DNA of 64,000 bases from Pleurocapsa sp. PCC 7319 (GTDB taxonomy: Bacteria > Cyanobacteriota > Cyanobacteriia > Cyanobacteriales > Xenococcaceae): positions 211,038 to 275,037 of the forward strand of contig NZ_KB235919.1 in NCBI RefSeq assembly GCF_000332195.1, written 5' to 3'. Of the stretch, positions 37,175 to 46,607 are shown one piece after another. The notes beneath the pieces are model-generated. The model saw nothing but the letters and a program-made list of their open reading frames with translations. It made no database searches and was not told the origin of the DNA. Position numbers and translations under genes: made by a program. How positions within the stretch are numbered: position 1 is the stretch's first letter; every line of letters starts with the position of its first letter.

Positions 37175-37980
37175 ATCATCGAATAAAGGGTCAATATAAT
37201 CGCAGCGAAGGATTTAACTTTGGTAGCGGGGATAAATGAGAGTAATTTCTGGGCATCTCCTATCAGCATCATGGTATCGAACTTATCCTGTAGTTCTTTG
37301 ATGTACTTGAGTTTGTGACTTTTGGGAGGAGATTTAAGGAGATTAAGATTGGCATTAGTATTCTCAACTGAATCGGGAACTAGCAAGCCATCTATATTCT
37401 GCCTGTCAGTGGGGGATAATTTGCGGGCTACCCGCTTGAACAGACGAGTATTTACAATCGAGCGAATATGACAGGCTAAACGGTCGAGAGTGCTGAAGGC
37501 TGGCAATTCATAGCGTTGTCTCACCAACTCTTCAATGGCGACGTTAATTAAATCTGCGGGATGATCTCTAACAAAAGCTGCATCCCTAATCGCAATCGCT
37601 GCTAATTCCTGACCCCGATTATTGTAGGGACTGATATTCAGATATTCTCTAATGGCTTCTTGATAGTAGCGAATCGACCGTAGAGAAGGAACGGGAGAGA
37701 CTTGGTAATTTAGCCGAAGACAGGTGCGGAGGTGAATAATAATTGGCTGGGGTACTAATTCTGGATGAGTGAAATAGCCCAATCTTTGAAAGGATTTGAG
37801 CATTACCATTAATCCCAAGAAACCCGTTTTACTTCTGGTGCGACTGGTGACAAACTTTATTTCTTCAACTGTTGGGGTGTAAAGTTCGTGGAGTTCTTTG
37901 TTAGATGGATAACGCTTGAACTGAGGATAGGCAGTTCGACTAATTACGGTAATAGCGATCGCCTCCACAGATAAACTCAA
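37156..37980 (-). pseudogene. tnpA: Tn3 transposase, N-terminal fragment (DUF4158)
   Basis: 274 codons of the TnpA N-terminal DNA-binding region: LHELYTPTVEEIKFV, RSKTGFLGLMVMLKSFQRLGYF, ALDRLACHIR-type block (STLDRLACHIRSIVN). After KVKSFAA the frame runs into the C-terminal part in the wrong phase. About half of a normal ~1000-aa TnpA is missing, so the element cannot transpose on its own. Confidence 0.88.
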
Positions 37981-38036
37981 CTAACTTAAATTGAGATTAC
38001 AGCATTGATTTGACCTTTATTCGTGCTACGAAACAT

Positions 38037-38071
38037 TACTTTGCCTAAAAGACATCATTCTCGGCAAAGTA
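38037..38071. other. Candidate recombination core site of the Tn3 element
   Basis: Inverted arms TACTTTGCC (38037-38045) and GGCAAAGTA (38063-38071) around a 17-bp spacer, in the gap between the divergent transposase and tyrosine-recombinase genes where resolution sites normally lie. Confidence 0.5.
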
Positions 38072-38093
38072 TCATTAAGGCATAGACCGCAGC

Positions 38094-38723
38094 ATGAGGT
38101 GTTTACCTATGCTACAAATAACTGCTCCAGGTTCTTTTTCGGCAAAGTTAAAAAATCTCCCTCCAATCAAACAGCCCTCGAAGGGAGAAAGGGAATATTT
38201 GCGTCCGTCAGAGGTCAAAGCTTTGATAAAAGCTGCCAAGAGTTTCGGTAGGAATAGAGTAAGGGATGCTGCAATGATTCTGTTAATGTTTCGTCACGGT
38301 CTGCGGACGGCAGAATTAGTAGCTCTTAAATGGTCGAGAGTAGACCTAGTTTCTGGCTATCTAGAGGTTCAAAGAGTCAAACACGGTCATCATAGCGTAC
38401 ATCCCCTTCGTTCTCCTGAGTTAAGAGCTTTAAGACAGTTAAAGAGAGATTATCCCGACACCCAGTATGTCTTTGTCTCCGAGCGCAAAGCACCTCTGTC
38501 TACTCGTTCGATTCGTCATATTATTGCTAGGGCAGGAAGATTGGCGGGAATTGAAGGTCGAGTGCATCCCCATCAGCTGCGTCATTCCTGTGGTTACTAT
38601 CTGGCAACCAACGGACATGATACCAGAGCGATTCAGGATTATTTGGGACATCGAAATATTCAGCATACCGTTCGTTACACTCAACTAAATCCTTCTAGAT
38701 TTGAGAGTTTTTGGACTGATTAG
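38094..38723 (+). CDS. Tyrosine recombinase/resolvase of the Tn3 element
   Basis: 209 aa. Catalytic residues are visible: first Arg in FRHGLRTAELVALKW, H-x-x-R in HPHQLRHSCGYYLA, GHRNIQHTVRYTQ with the His/Trp-type position and nucleophile Tyr. ATGs at 38094 and 38109 are both possible. It likely resolves cointegrates in place of a serine resolvase (TnpI-like). It is intact although the transposase is not. Confidence 0.9.
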   Translation: MRCLPMLQITAPGSFSAKLKNLPPIKQPSKGEREYLRPSEVKALIKAAKSFGRNRVRDAAMILLMFRHGLRTAELVALKWSRVDLVSGYLEVQRVKHGHHSVHPLRSPELRALRQLKRDYPDTQYVFVSERKAPLSTRSIRHIIARAGRLAGIEGRVHPHQLRHSCGYYLATNGHDTRAIQDYLGHRNIQHTVRYTQLNPSRFESFWTD

Positions 38724-38761
38724 GGCAAATAAATAAAAGATAGAAACAAGAGAATTGCATC

Positions 38762-39217
38762 ATGACTGCTGAAGAATTGCTTGAAAGGTATGCTGCTGGG
38801 GAAAGAGATTTTTCTGGGGTCTCTTTACGAGAACTCGATTTTAGTGATTGCGATCTTAGAGGAATCAATTTGAGTAATGCCGATCTTTCTCTGACTGGAT
38901 GGGAAGGGGCTAACTTGAGTAATGCAGATTTAAGTAATGCTATTTTAGATGAGAGCGGGTTCAATAATGCTATTTTGATCGAAGCCAATTTTAGAAAAGC
39001 TCATCTTCAAGAATGTGCTTTTAGGAATGCTGATTTGACTGATGCTTGTGTTCAAGGAGCAGTTTTTGGACCTCCTTATTTGGTTGGAGCAAATTTAACT
39101 GGTGTAGATTTAAGTAAATCCAAAATAGATCTCCCTGGAGGAATTGATAACCCTAGAATTGCTGGTGCTATTTTATGCGATACGACTCTTCCTGATGGGG
39201 GTAATTGGACATTATAG
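38762..39217 (+). CDS. Pentapeptide-repeat protein, transposon passenger
   Basis: 151 aa. A short N-terminal YAAGERDFSGVSLREL motif is followed by A(D/N)L-type pentapeptides (LSNADLSLTGWEGANL, IEANFRKAHLQECAF). It is 38 bp after the recombinase and inside the Tn3 inverted repeats, so it is passenger cargo. Some pentapeptide proteins protect DNA gyrase, but this is short and no such role can be claimed. Confidence 0.85.
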   Translation: MTAEELLERYAAGERDFSGVSLRELDFSDCDLRGINLSNADLSLTGWEGANLSNADLSNAILDESGFNNAILIEANFRKAHLQECAFRNADLTDACVQGAVFGPPYLVGANLTGVDLSKSKIDLPGGIDNPRIAGAILCDTTLPDGGNWTL

Positions 39218-39536
39218 GTTTTAAGTTTTCATGTTTATGAAACTTATGCAGAGCAAGTTTTTGAGGGTTATCTTGCACTATTTTACACGTATCTCGGCTC
39301 TCCCCCTATTCGGTACGATCGCTAAATTTCAAGCATTATTCGATGCTTTCCTCTAAATTATCCCCTTTGATCATGTTTTCTTTAGACTTATCTGGGCAAT
39401 TGTGGGTTATTCTGCATTTTGTTACATTTAGTAACCTGCTGCTGTTAAACAATGATTGTATCTGAGCTTCATTGTTATCAAAAAAAACCATAGCAGACTT
39501 TGATCTTAAAAAGAGATACCAAACTTGGCAGCAAAC
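39218..39536. other. Transposon right end and TpsA 3' flank
   Basis: Holds the Tn3 right inverted repeat (39273-39306), target duplication, and copy 2 of the 28-bp motif (39408-39435, with GTAAC in place of the second GTTAC). No gene. Confidence 0.5.
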
Positions 39537-42290
39537 TTAATTTTTCGATTCTGAAGTTCGACAGTCTGGATGCACGGTTGGGGAATTTTGGGGAGCTGTG
39601 TTGGGTGCATTGGCGGTTAACCAAGTACTACCATCGGATGCTACTACTAACCCCTGGGATTGTTGAATTTCAGGGTATTTTTTATTTATGCTTTCTTTTT
39701 CGGTTCGTTGGCGTATTCCCACTACGCCATTTTTGCTGACTTCGAGATCGTCGCGACTTGCCCAGTTAACAATGCGATCGCGATTGCCTAAAGATTCTTC
39801 GGATGTGGGAGTTAAACCACCCCGCCCAGTAATAATAAAGGAGCTACCCTTAGCAATTTTTTCGTCCTGAAATTTACAGAGGTCTTGAGCAAATATGGCA
39901 CCGGCATCAATCGGAACATCAGATAATTCAACAACCCCTGAAGCGGGATCGACTTCGGGACTATTAATCGTAATTGTGCCGTCAATACCTAACTCTGAAG
40001 CAGCTGTAATTTCGCTATCAGGCTCTCGAAAAATACTCTGAGCAGTAATTTGAATATTGCCCCCTTGTCCGCGAACTGCTTTGGCGGTAATGTCGCTATT
40101 GTCTAAAAGAGCAATGCCATCAGAGCTAATGAAAATATCTCCTCCAGTAGCTAATTCGGCGGCATTGGTCGTAATTTGGCTATTATTGCGAAGCAACAGA
40201 GTATCTGCGTTATTGAGGGTGATATTACCTTGTTCTCCTACTCTAGTTTCTGCAGTGAGACTTCCTCGGTCTAAAGTTACATTTTGAGCCTCAATGTTTA
40301 AGCTTCCTGCTTCTCCTGTACCTGTAGAACTAACGTTAACTTCTGCACCTTCTTGAATATCTAAATGTCCTGCTGTAACTTGGATATCACCACCGATACC
40401 TGAAGCTTCTGAACGAACATTAGCAAATAGTCCACTATTTCCTGGGGCTTCATTGCCAACAAATAAATCACCGAATTCAGCAAGTCGATTAGCAAAATTA
40501 GGATCATTGCCTGAGAGCAAAAGATTGTCGGCAACTTGGATATCTATATTACCAGCATTACCAGAACTATCTGACGAAGTAACTATTTGTCCACCATTAA
40601 TAGCTGAAAAGGTATTAGCATTGATGAAAATATTTCCGCCATTACTCTCATTAAAAGTTTGAGAACTAACAAGCCCGCCATCAACAATTTTAAAACTACT
40701 TGTATTAACTGAAATATTTCCTGCTTGACCTTCACCTCCTGCTTCTGTTGTGGTAACAATACCACTGGAAAAACCATCTGTGCCAAATCCACTAATATTA
40801 AATGTATCAATAATATTTAACGAAATATCACCACCTGTACCGCTTCCTAAAACATTAGCTATCAATATTGAACCACTATTAAGAGAGATATTTTTTGCTT
40901 CTATATTAATCTGCCCAGCATTTCCTACTGCTTCTGGGTTTACACCGCTAAAAATACGACTCTCAGAAGCAATGTCTATATCTTCTTCCACGAATAGATC
41001 TATATTTCCTGCATTTCCTTGTCCTAGAGTGTTGGCATCTACAATAGATTTATCTTTTAGCGAAATTTCTTGAGCAACAATTTTAATATTTCCACTTCTA
41101 CCTATTCCATTAGAAGCAACATTTGTATTAATTCGTGAAGTACTTCTAATTTCAATCATTCCATTAGGTGCATTGATCTTGATATTACCAGCATTTCCAA
41201 TACCAAAAGTTGCTGTTTGAAGAAAACTATTATTGCTAACGAAAAGTGATTCCGTATTAATGTTTATATCACCTCCATTCCCTATGGCTCCTAATGATGT
41301 TTGATTGATAACGATGCTTTCATTTTTTATTTCCAGTTTTTCTGTGGCATTAAGAGTTATATTTCCTGCTTGATTGTCGAAAGTTCCTAAATTTGATCCA
41401 ATACCAGTAAATACAAAACTTGCTTCAGAAATAGTCAAATTCTGGGCATTGATAACAATGTTGCCTCCTTGTTCAGAAGGCACGCTAACACCAGATCCAT
41501 TAGTAAGGGATACATTTGCTTTTTGAAACTGATCGGTAAAACTAAGGCTCAAAGTTTGCTCGTCAATATTCGAAAAATTAAGCTTAATCTCTCCTGCTTC
41601 AGCCAATCCACCTAATTCTACTCTACCTCCAAAAGCATTTGATATTCCACCATCAAAAATTATATCTCCACCTATTAACAATAAGCTTTTTCCATTAGGA
41701 ACTCGAAGACCAAAGGTTTCAAAACCAGAAAGATCTTTTCCTGCAGCAGCAATTGATTCATTGCGGATAACTCCTTTATTTCCGGTGGCAAATAATAGCG
41801 CAGAAGGGTTGATAGTCAATAGAGGAATCTCATTCGGAGAAGTATTTAGCAAGCCCTGTTCGTTAAACCTAATCATATTTGCAGTAGTAGCTAAAAAAGA
41901 ACCATTCAAATCTAAGTGGGAATCTACTCCAAATATTATTCCATTCGGATTAACCAGGAATAAATTGGCATCTCCACCATTGATTCCAAGAGTTCCTAAT
42001 ATCTCAGAAATTTCATTGCCCGTAACTCTACTTAAGATATTTGCTACACCAGGATCTTGAAACAAAACTGTTCCTTTAACATCAACGTTAAATCTAACAA
42101 AACTATGAAACAAATTATTTCCATGTTGCAATCCACCTTTAATCAAACAATCTCCAGAACAACTTGTCGGTTGAGTAGGTGTTGTACCGTCAGGTTGTAT
42201 AGATTGAGCTGTTACCAACTTATTATTACTAACAAATAAGCTGATTAAGAAATAGACTAAAACGTAAAAACTGATAACAGAAAATTTCAC
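39537..42290 (-). CDS. TpsA exoprotein 1 (filamentous haemagglutinin N-domain)
   Basis: 917 aa. A signal peptide (FYVLVYFLISLFVSNNKLVTA) is followed by the two-partner-secretion domain (~30-260) with NLFHSF, ANILSRVTG and NPNGIIFG. A right-handed beta-helix of repeated G-x-I-x-I/N-x-x-x-L units extends to ~residue 780. The C-terminal ~140 aa (DLCKFQDEKIAKGSSFIITG, WASRDDLEVS, ending in VHPDCRTSE) is conserved among cyanobacterial TpsA proteins. Substrate for a TpsB such as that at 24570. Surface adhesin or filament; exact role unknown. Confidence 0.9.
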   Translation of the reverse strand: MKFSVISFYVLVYFLISLFVSNNKLVTAQSIQPDGTTPTQPTSCSGDCLIKGGLQHGNNLFHSFVRFNVDVKGTVLFQDPGVANILSRVTGNEISEILGTLGINGGDANLFLVNPNGIIFGVDSHLDLNGSFLATTANMIRFNEQGLLNTSPNEIPLLTINPSALLFATGNKGVIRNESIAAAGKDLSGFETFGLRVPNGKSLLLIGGDIIFDGGISNAFGGRVELGGLAEAGEIKLNFSNIDEQTLSLSFTDQFQKANVSLTNGSGVSVPSEQGGNIVINAQNLTISEASFVFTGIGSNLGTFDNQAGNITLNATEKLEIKNESIVINQTSLGAIGNGGDININTESLFVSNNSFLQTATFGIGNAGNIKINAPNGMIEIRSTSRINTNVASNGIGRSGNIKIVAQEISLKDKSIVDANTLGQGNAGNIDLFVEEDIDIASESRIFSGVNPEAVGNAGQINIEAKNISLNSGSILIANVLGSGTGGDISLNIIDTFNISGFGTDGFSSGIVTTTEAGGEGQAGNISVNTSSFKIVDGGLVSSQTFNESNGGNIFINANTFSAINGGQIVTSSDSSGNAGNIDIQVADNLLLSGNDPNFANRLAEFGDLFVGNEAPGNSGLFANVRSEASGIGGDIQVTAGHLDIQEGAEVNVSSTGTGEAGSLNIEAQNVTLDRGSLTAETRVGEQGNITLNNADTLLLRNNSQITTNAAELATGGDIFISSDGIALLDNSDITAKAVRGQGGNIQITAQSIFREPDSEITAASELGIDGTITINSPEVDPASGVVELSDVPIDAGAIFAQDLCKFQDEKIAKGSSFIITGRGGLTPTSEESLGNRDRIVNWASRDDLEVSKNGVVGIRQRTEKESINKKYPEIQQSQGLVVASDGSTWLTANAPNTAPQNSPTVHPDCRTSESKN

Positions 42291-42496
42291 AATTTTTCTA
42301 AAAAAATATTATTTTTATTTTTAATGTGAATTTAGATGGAGTCGGAAAACTGAGTTTAATTCATTCAATTTAATTTATTTTAAAAAGTTGATTGTGTGAT
42401 CTTTATTAGCTATATTTAAGTACAAAACATAATTTTTTTTGTGTATTCAAATTTAAATCATAAATGTAAAGTATGGATTAAAAATTAATGCATTTA

Positions 42497-42964
42497 TTAA
42501 CAATGAGGAGGACCATAAGGACAAGTTGGTCCTCCACTGGGGGGTCCTACACTTGAGAATAATACTCTTGGTTCTTGAATCTGTTTAATGATTTCTAAAG
42601 ATACTATTCTGTTATCTTTATAAGAAATTATCACTACAAAGTGATAATTAAATCCTTCTTGTAACCTTAATTGAAAATCTTTTAGATTGATTATTTTGAG
42701 AGTGTTATATTTGCTTTCTGCATCAGGATTATCTGAAAGAACAAATATATTACCGATATAGTTATCTTGTATTGTAATTTCTACAAGATTATTACCATTT
42801 TCCTCATAACGCAGATTGATTATTTGTCCCAATAACATAATTGGTTTAGGATTTAAATAATCAACAATAAGTCTAATTTGCTCTTCAGTTAGATTTTTAT
42901 TAATACCTTGAAAAACTTTTATAATTTTAGGATCTAATCCATTTTGATGATTGATAGAACTCAT
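42497..42964 (-). CDS. Hypothetical protein with Cys/Pro-rich tail (155 aa)
   Basis: Unrecognised. No signal peptide. The body has strands ILLGQ-type (IMLLGQIINLRYEENGNNLV, YHFVVIISYKDNRIVSLEII), and the protein ends GPPSGGPTCPYGPPHC, a short Gly/Pro tail with two cysteines. It lies between the two TpsA genes on the same strand. The folded body plus a Cys-bearing C-terminus recalls leader-core precursors but could equally be a secreted or metal-binding tail. Confidence 0.55.
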   Translation of the reverse strand: MSSINHQNGLDPKIIKVFQGINKNLTEEQIRLIVDYLNPKPIMLLGQIINLRYEENGNNLVEITIQDNYIGNIFVLSDNPDAESKYNTLKIINLKDFQLRLQEGFNYHFVVIISYKDNRIVSLEIIKQIQEPRVLFSSVGPPSGGPTCPYGPPHC

Positions 42965-43305
42965 GTTTTTTCCCTAAAATTTAGATTTGGTGTTATTTGT
43001 AACGTAGGTCGTAACAGCAAAAATGATACAGTTTATCTAACCAGTTAATCAAAACTATACATAACTTAATTTACAGCAATTTTTAAGAAGGCGATTACGC
43101 TCCGTATACCCTTCGGATCTCTCCAGAGCCAAAAGAAATATTTAGAGCGATCGCCGAATTTTTAACACTTGTCATAATGCATTCATCAAAAATTATTCCC
43201 CATAATCTTTGTTCTCTTTAGAGCTATCAGTTCTAAAACCAGGTATTCTGCAATTTGTTACATTTAGTTACTTGTAGTTGGAAAATAAGCATTTTGCTTG
43301 TGATT
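42965..43305. other. TpsA 2 3' flank with conserved motif
   Basis: Contains a short dispersed repeat (GCGATTACGCTCCGTATACC at about 43091, similar to 36402) and copy 3 of the 28-bp motif at 43244-43271. No gene seen. Confidence 0.5.
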
Positions 43306-45543
43306 CTAGCTTTGACAATCTGGATGCACGGTTGGGAAATTTTGAAGAATGGTGTTCGGTGCATTGGCGGTTAACCACTTACTGCCATCGGATGCTACCA
43401 CTAACCCTTGAGATTGTTTGATTTCAGGGTATTTTTTATTGACGCTTTCTTTTTCGGCTCGTTGGCGTATTCCCACCGCTCCATTTTTGCTAACTTCGAG
43501 ATCGTCGCGACTTGCCCAGTTAACAATACGATCGCGATTCCCTAAAGATTCTTCAGATGTAGGAGTTAAGCCACCCCGTCCAGTAATAATAAAGGAACTA
43601 CCCTTAGCAATCTTTTCGTCCTGGAATTTACAAATATCTTGAGCTAAAATTGCTTCAGCATCAACAGGAATATCAGATAATTCAAAAACCCCTGAAGCGG
43701 GATCGACATCGGGATTATTAATCGTAATTGTGCCGTCAATCCCTAATTCAGAAGCAGCTGTAATTTCGCTATCAGGCTCTTGAAAAATACCCTGAGTAGT
43801 AATTTGAATATTGCCCCCTTGTCCGCGAACTGCTTTGGCGGTAATGTCGCTATTGTCTAAAAGAGCAATACCTTCTGAGCTAATCGTAATATCTCCTCCT
43901 GTCGCTGATTCCGCTGCATTGGTAGTAATTTGGCTATTGTTGCGAAGTAACAGAGTATCTGTGTTATTCAGAGTGATATTACCGCGATCGCCTACTCTAG
44001 TTTCAGCATTTAGAGAACTGCGATCGAGATTAATAGAATTTGCTGTAATCTCTAAATTTCCTGCTAGTCCAGATCCCGAAGCACTAACGCTAATTTCTGA
44101 ACCATCTAAAATACTGAGGCGATCGGTTTTCAGGCTCAAACTCCCCGCATCATCCCCTAGACCACTAGTGCTAGAAGAGATAAAACCGCCATTTAGTCTA
44201 ATCGATTCAGAGGCATTAATCTCAATTTCTCCTCCAAGTCCTGTTGCTATAGCTCTCCCTACAAGATCTGCTCCAGTAGATTCAGCAGTTATAATTGCTC
44301 CATTGCTAATCGATAAGTCTTTTGTATTGATAGTTATTTTTCCTGCTAAGCCAAATCCTGCTGAAGAAGAAAATATTCCAGAGTCTTCATCGACTAATTC
44401 TATAGATTCTGAGGCATTGATGATCACATCACCACCATTGCCAGTGGCAGGGGTAATATCTGTTCCATCGAGGTTGAAAGTTCCTGATACCTGCGACGTA
44501 ATTTGCCCCCCATCCCGAATAATTAATCTATCAGTATCAATCAATAAATCTCCACCATTGTTCTCGTCGGCAGATTCGCCAGTTATTTGACTAAAATTGG
44601 GAGCATCTCCAGCTATTTGAGCCGTTTCTTGATTTGAACCAGAAATTTTCAGAGTGTCAGAAGCTGATATAGAAGCGTTCTGCAGAATAATGAACTGTTT
44701 TCCTGCTAGTAGGGATATATTTTTTCCCTGAATCTGCAATTTATTAGTAAATAAAGCTACAGGAAACTCTAATGCTCTATCCTCCGCAGTTGCGGCTTGA
44801 CCAAAGCTAATGTCTTGGAAATTTTCTACATTTTCATAATCTAAGGTCCATCCTGTTTCTATAGGAATTAGATTTACTTGACTATTACGAGCAACGCTTC
44901 CTAGCTCAATATTACCGTCAGCAAATATGCTTCCTCCCTCTAGGTTAAAATTACCTCCAACCAAAGCAAAAGTTTTAAGTTGATTCAAACCTAAATCAAG
45001 AGAAGCTGCTTGAATACTAATATCCCCCACCTGGCTACCAAACTGTAAACCGACAGGAATACTAATAGTTAATAGGGGAGAAGTCTGGGGATTGCTGGCA
45101 CTAAACTCGATACCATCTTCAAATTGCAGGCTATCTGCAGTAGTAGTAATAAAAGAACCACCAATATCTAAGCTAGAGTTTGAGCCGAAAATAACGCCAT
45201 TAGGGTTTAAGAAAAATAGATTGGCACTACCCATAGTTCCCAACAAGCCGTCTATGTTAGATACTGAATTACCTGTAACCCGAGTAAGAATATTTTGAAT
45301 AGCCAAATTATTATTGAAAATAGTTTCTGTGCCTATAGGAACAGAAAAGCTTTCAAAACTATGAAATAAATTTTCTCCAGCTACAGTTCCACCACTTATT
45401 TGATAAGTTCTATCTTCTAAATTAACCTCAGAATTATTGGGTAAGGTTACATCAGGAACGGGCTGAGCGTTGCCTATAGAGGCAAACAAAAAGCAGGTAG
45501 TCAATACAACTCCCGCTCCACATATATTGTTAATAATTGACAT
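43306..45543 (-). CDS. TpsA exoprotein 2 (filamentous haemagglutinin N-domain)
   Basis: 745 aa. Signal peptide (GAGVVLTTCFLFASIGNAQ), secretion domain with GENLFHSFESF, ILTRVTG and NPNGVIFG, a shorter beta-helix, and a C-terminal ~235-aa segment nearly identical to that of TpsA 1 (TAKAVRGQGGNIQIT, RGGLTPTSEESLGNRD). The N-terminal halves are strongly diverged. Same strand and presumably same TpsB partner as TpsA 1. Confidence 0.9.
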   Translation of the reverse strand: MSIINNICGAGVVLTTCFLFASIGNAQPVPDVTLPNNSEVNLEDRTYQISGGTVAGENLFHSFESFSVPIGTETIFNNNLAIQNILTRVTGNSVSNIDGLLGTMGSANLFFLNPNGVIFGSNSSLDIGGSFITTTADSLQFEDGIEFSASNPQTSPLLTISIPVGLQFGSQVGDISIQAASLDLGLNQLKTFALVGGNFNLEGGSIFADGNIELGSVARNSQVNLIPIETGWTLDYENVENFQDISFGQAATAEDRALEFPVALFTNKLQIQGKNISLLAGKQFIILQNASISASDTLKISGSNQETAQIAGDAPNFSQITGESADENNGGDLLIDTDRLIIRDGGQITSQVSGTFNLDGTDITPATGNGGDVIINASESIELVDEDSGIFSSSAGFGLAGKITINTKDLSISNGAIITAESTGADLVGRAIATGLGGEIEINASESIRLNGGFISSSTSGLGDDAGSLSLKTDRLSILDGSEISVSASGSGLAGNLEITANSINLDRSSLNAETRVGDRGNITLNNTDTLLLRNNSQITTNAAESATGGDITISSEGIALLDNSDITAKAVRGQGGNIQITTQGIFQEPDSEITAASELGIDGTITINNPDVDPASGVFELSDIPVDAEAILAQDICKFQDEKIAKGSSFIITGRGGLTPTSEESLGNRDRIVNWASRDDLEVSKNGAVGIRQRAEKESVNKKYPEIKQSQGLVVASDGSKWLTANAPNTILQNFPTVHPDCQS

Positions 45544-45679
45544 TGTGCCTACTTACTTTAACCCTCTTTCATAACTATAGGGATTTTTAAAGAAAATACG
45601 TTGATTCAGCCTATGAAAATCAAGGTTTGATCTCAAAGTCATAATAGAGGGTTTATAAGGAGCTTAGCAACTAATTTTC

Positions 45680-46087
45680 TTAACTTACCAAGAATGCACC
45701 ACACCAAGGTCGACCACAATTACCAGGTCTACATCCCATTACAGTAATTAAATCTGTTATCGAGTTGTTGTTTTGATCGTTAAATTTGAGAGTCAATGTT
45801 TTTTCGTCGGGAAGAAAGCTTCCTAGTTCAGTTTCAATGATAGCTGGATTCATAAATTTTTCTGTTAAAGCATTTTTAAACTCTTTAACAGAACTTGTTT
45901 GAGATGAAGTTCTTTTCTTTTCAGTTGCTGATGGTACTGGACAAGTTGCAGCAGCTTGAGAATTTTCACCAAAATACATCTTAAGTTTAACTTCTGCATC
46001 TTCTGGTAAGCCGAACTTAGTTAACATATCTCTGACTTTAAATTCAGAGATTGCTTTTGTGAGACATGTTTCCAATTCTGAACTCAT
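45680..46087 (-). CDS. Hypothetical protein with Cys-rich C-terminus (135 aa)
   Basis: The start at 46087 (MSSELETCLTKAISEF) is supported by AGGAGA 8-13 bp upstream; a longer frame from 46156 lacks this. The body is helical with a Ser/Thr linker, and the protein ends MGCRPGNCGRPWCGAFLVS with three closely spaced cysteines. No signal peptide. Located upstream of TpsA 2 on the same strand. Like the 42497 gene, it combines a conserved-looking N-terminal part with a short cysteine-bearing tail. Function unknown. Confidence 0.55.
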   Translation of the reverse strand: MSSELETCLTKAISEFKVRDMLTKFGLPEDAEVKLKMYFGENSQAAATCPVPSATEKKRTSSQTSSVKEFKNALTEKFMNPAIIETELGSFLPDEKTLTLKFNDQNNNSITDLITVMGCRPGNCGRPWCGAFLVS

Positions 46088-46373
46088 GATTGTGTTCTCC
46101 TCTTGATAGTAAAATTTAGTACTTGATTTTTGATTGGCGATCGCTATAAAGAGCAAGAATTTAAAATCTCGCTTATGTTAAATAGCTTAAATAAGCTATA
46201 GGCACCAGGATCTGAAAATATGCACCAGACTTTGTCGGAAATAGACCAAAAGTCGGTCTATGTTCCTCATTAGAAAAAGATTTTGTTTATCTTAAGTGAT
46301 AAAAATATTAAACGCGATCAGCCCTTCGGGCATGGCTTCACTTTCCACGTAATTAAAATATGAGTAAAAAAAT

Positions 46374-46607
46374 TTAAAACACAATAAAGTCGCAGTCACC
46401 CAGGGTTCGGCAACTATCCAAATTATTAATTTTCGCTTGTCCAGAACGACTTACAAAAATATCGTTACTTAAACTACTAGACCGAATATTGTTTTGAAAA
46501 CTACTTTGAGAAAAATTTTCATTTTTCTGACCTGTAATTTTTCCGATTGTTTTTTGATGATGGGTATTATCGCTCCGGCAAGTTGAAATCATCGCTAATA
46601 CTCCCAA
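46374..46607 (-). CDS. Doubtful small ORF (77 aa)
   Basis: TTG or internal ATG (46592) start. The N-terminus VSLGVLAMISTC could be a short lipoprotein-like signal, and the end DSCRTLGDCDFIVF carries two cysteines, like the two small proteins near the TpsA genes. The start is uncertain and no family is recognised. Confidence 0.25.
   Translation of the reverse strand: MGVLAMISTCRSDNTHHQKTIGKITGQKNENFSQSSFQNNIRSSSLSNDIFVSRSGQAKINNLDSCRTLGDCDFIVF

Larger units (their letters stand above)
36549..39306. mobile_element. Tn3-family transposon, 2758 bp, degenerate
   Basis: 34-bp inverted repeats starting GGGGGAGAGCCGAGATAC (36549-36582 and complement at 39273-39306, one mismatch seen) with a 5-bp direct repeat TATTC on both sides (36544-36548 and 39307-39311), as expected for Tn3 elements. 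Contents: a deleted transposase on the minus strand, and a tyrosine recombinase and a pentapeptide-repeat gene on the plus strand. Confidence 0.93.

Noticed and set aside
43811-44590. 259-codon plus-strand ORF opposite TpsA 2
   Set aside because: Mirrors the repetitive beta-helix coding sequence; a parallel shadow occurs opposite TpsA 1. No independent support.
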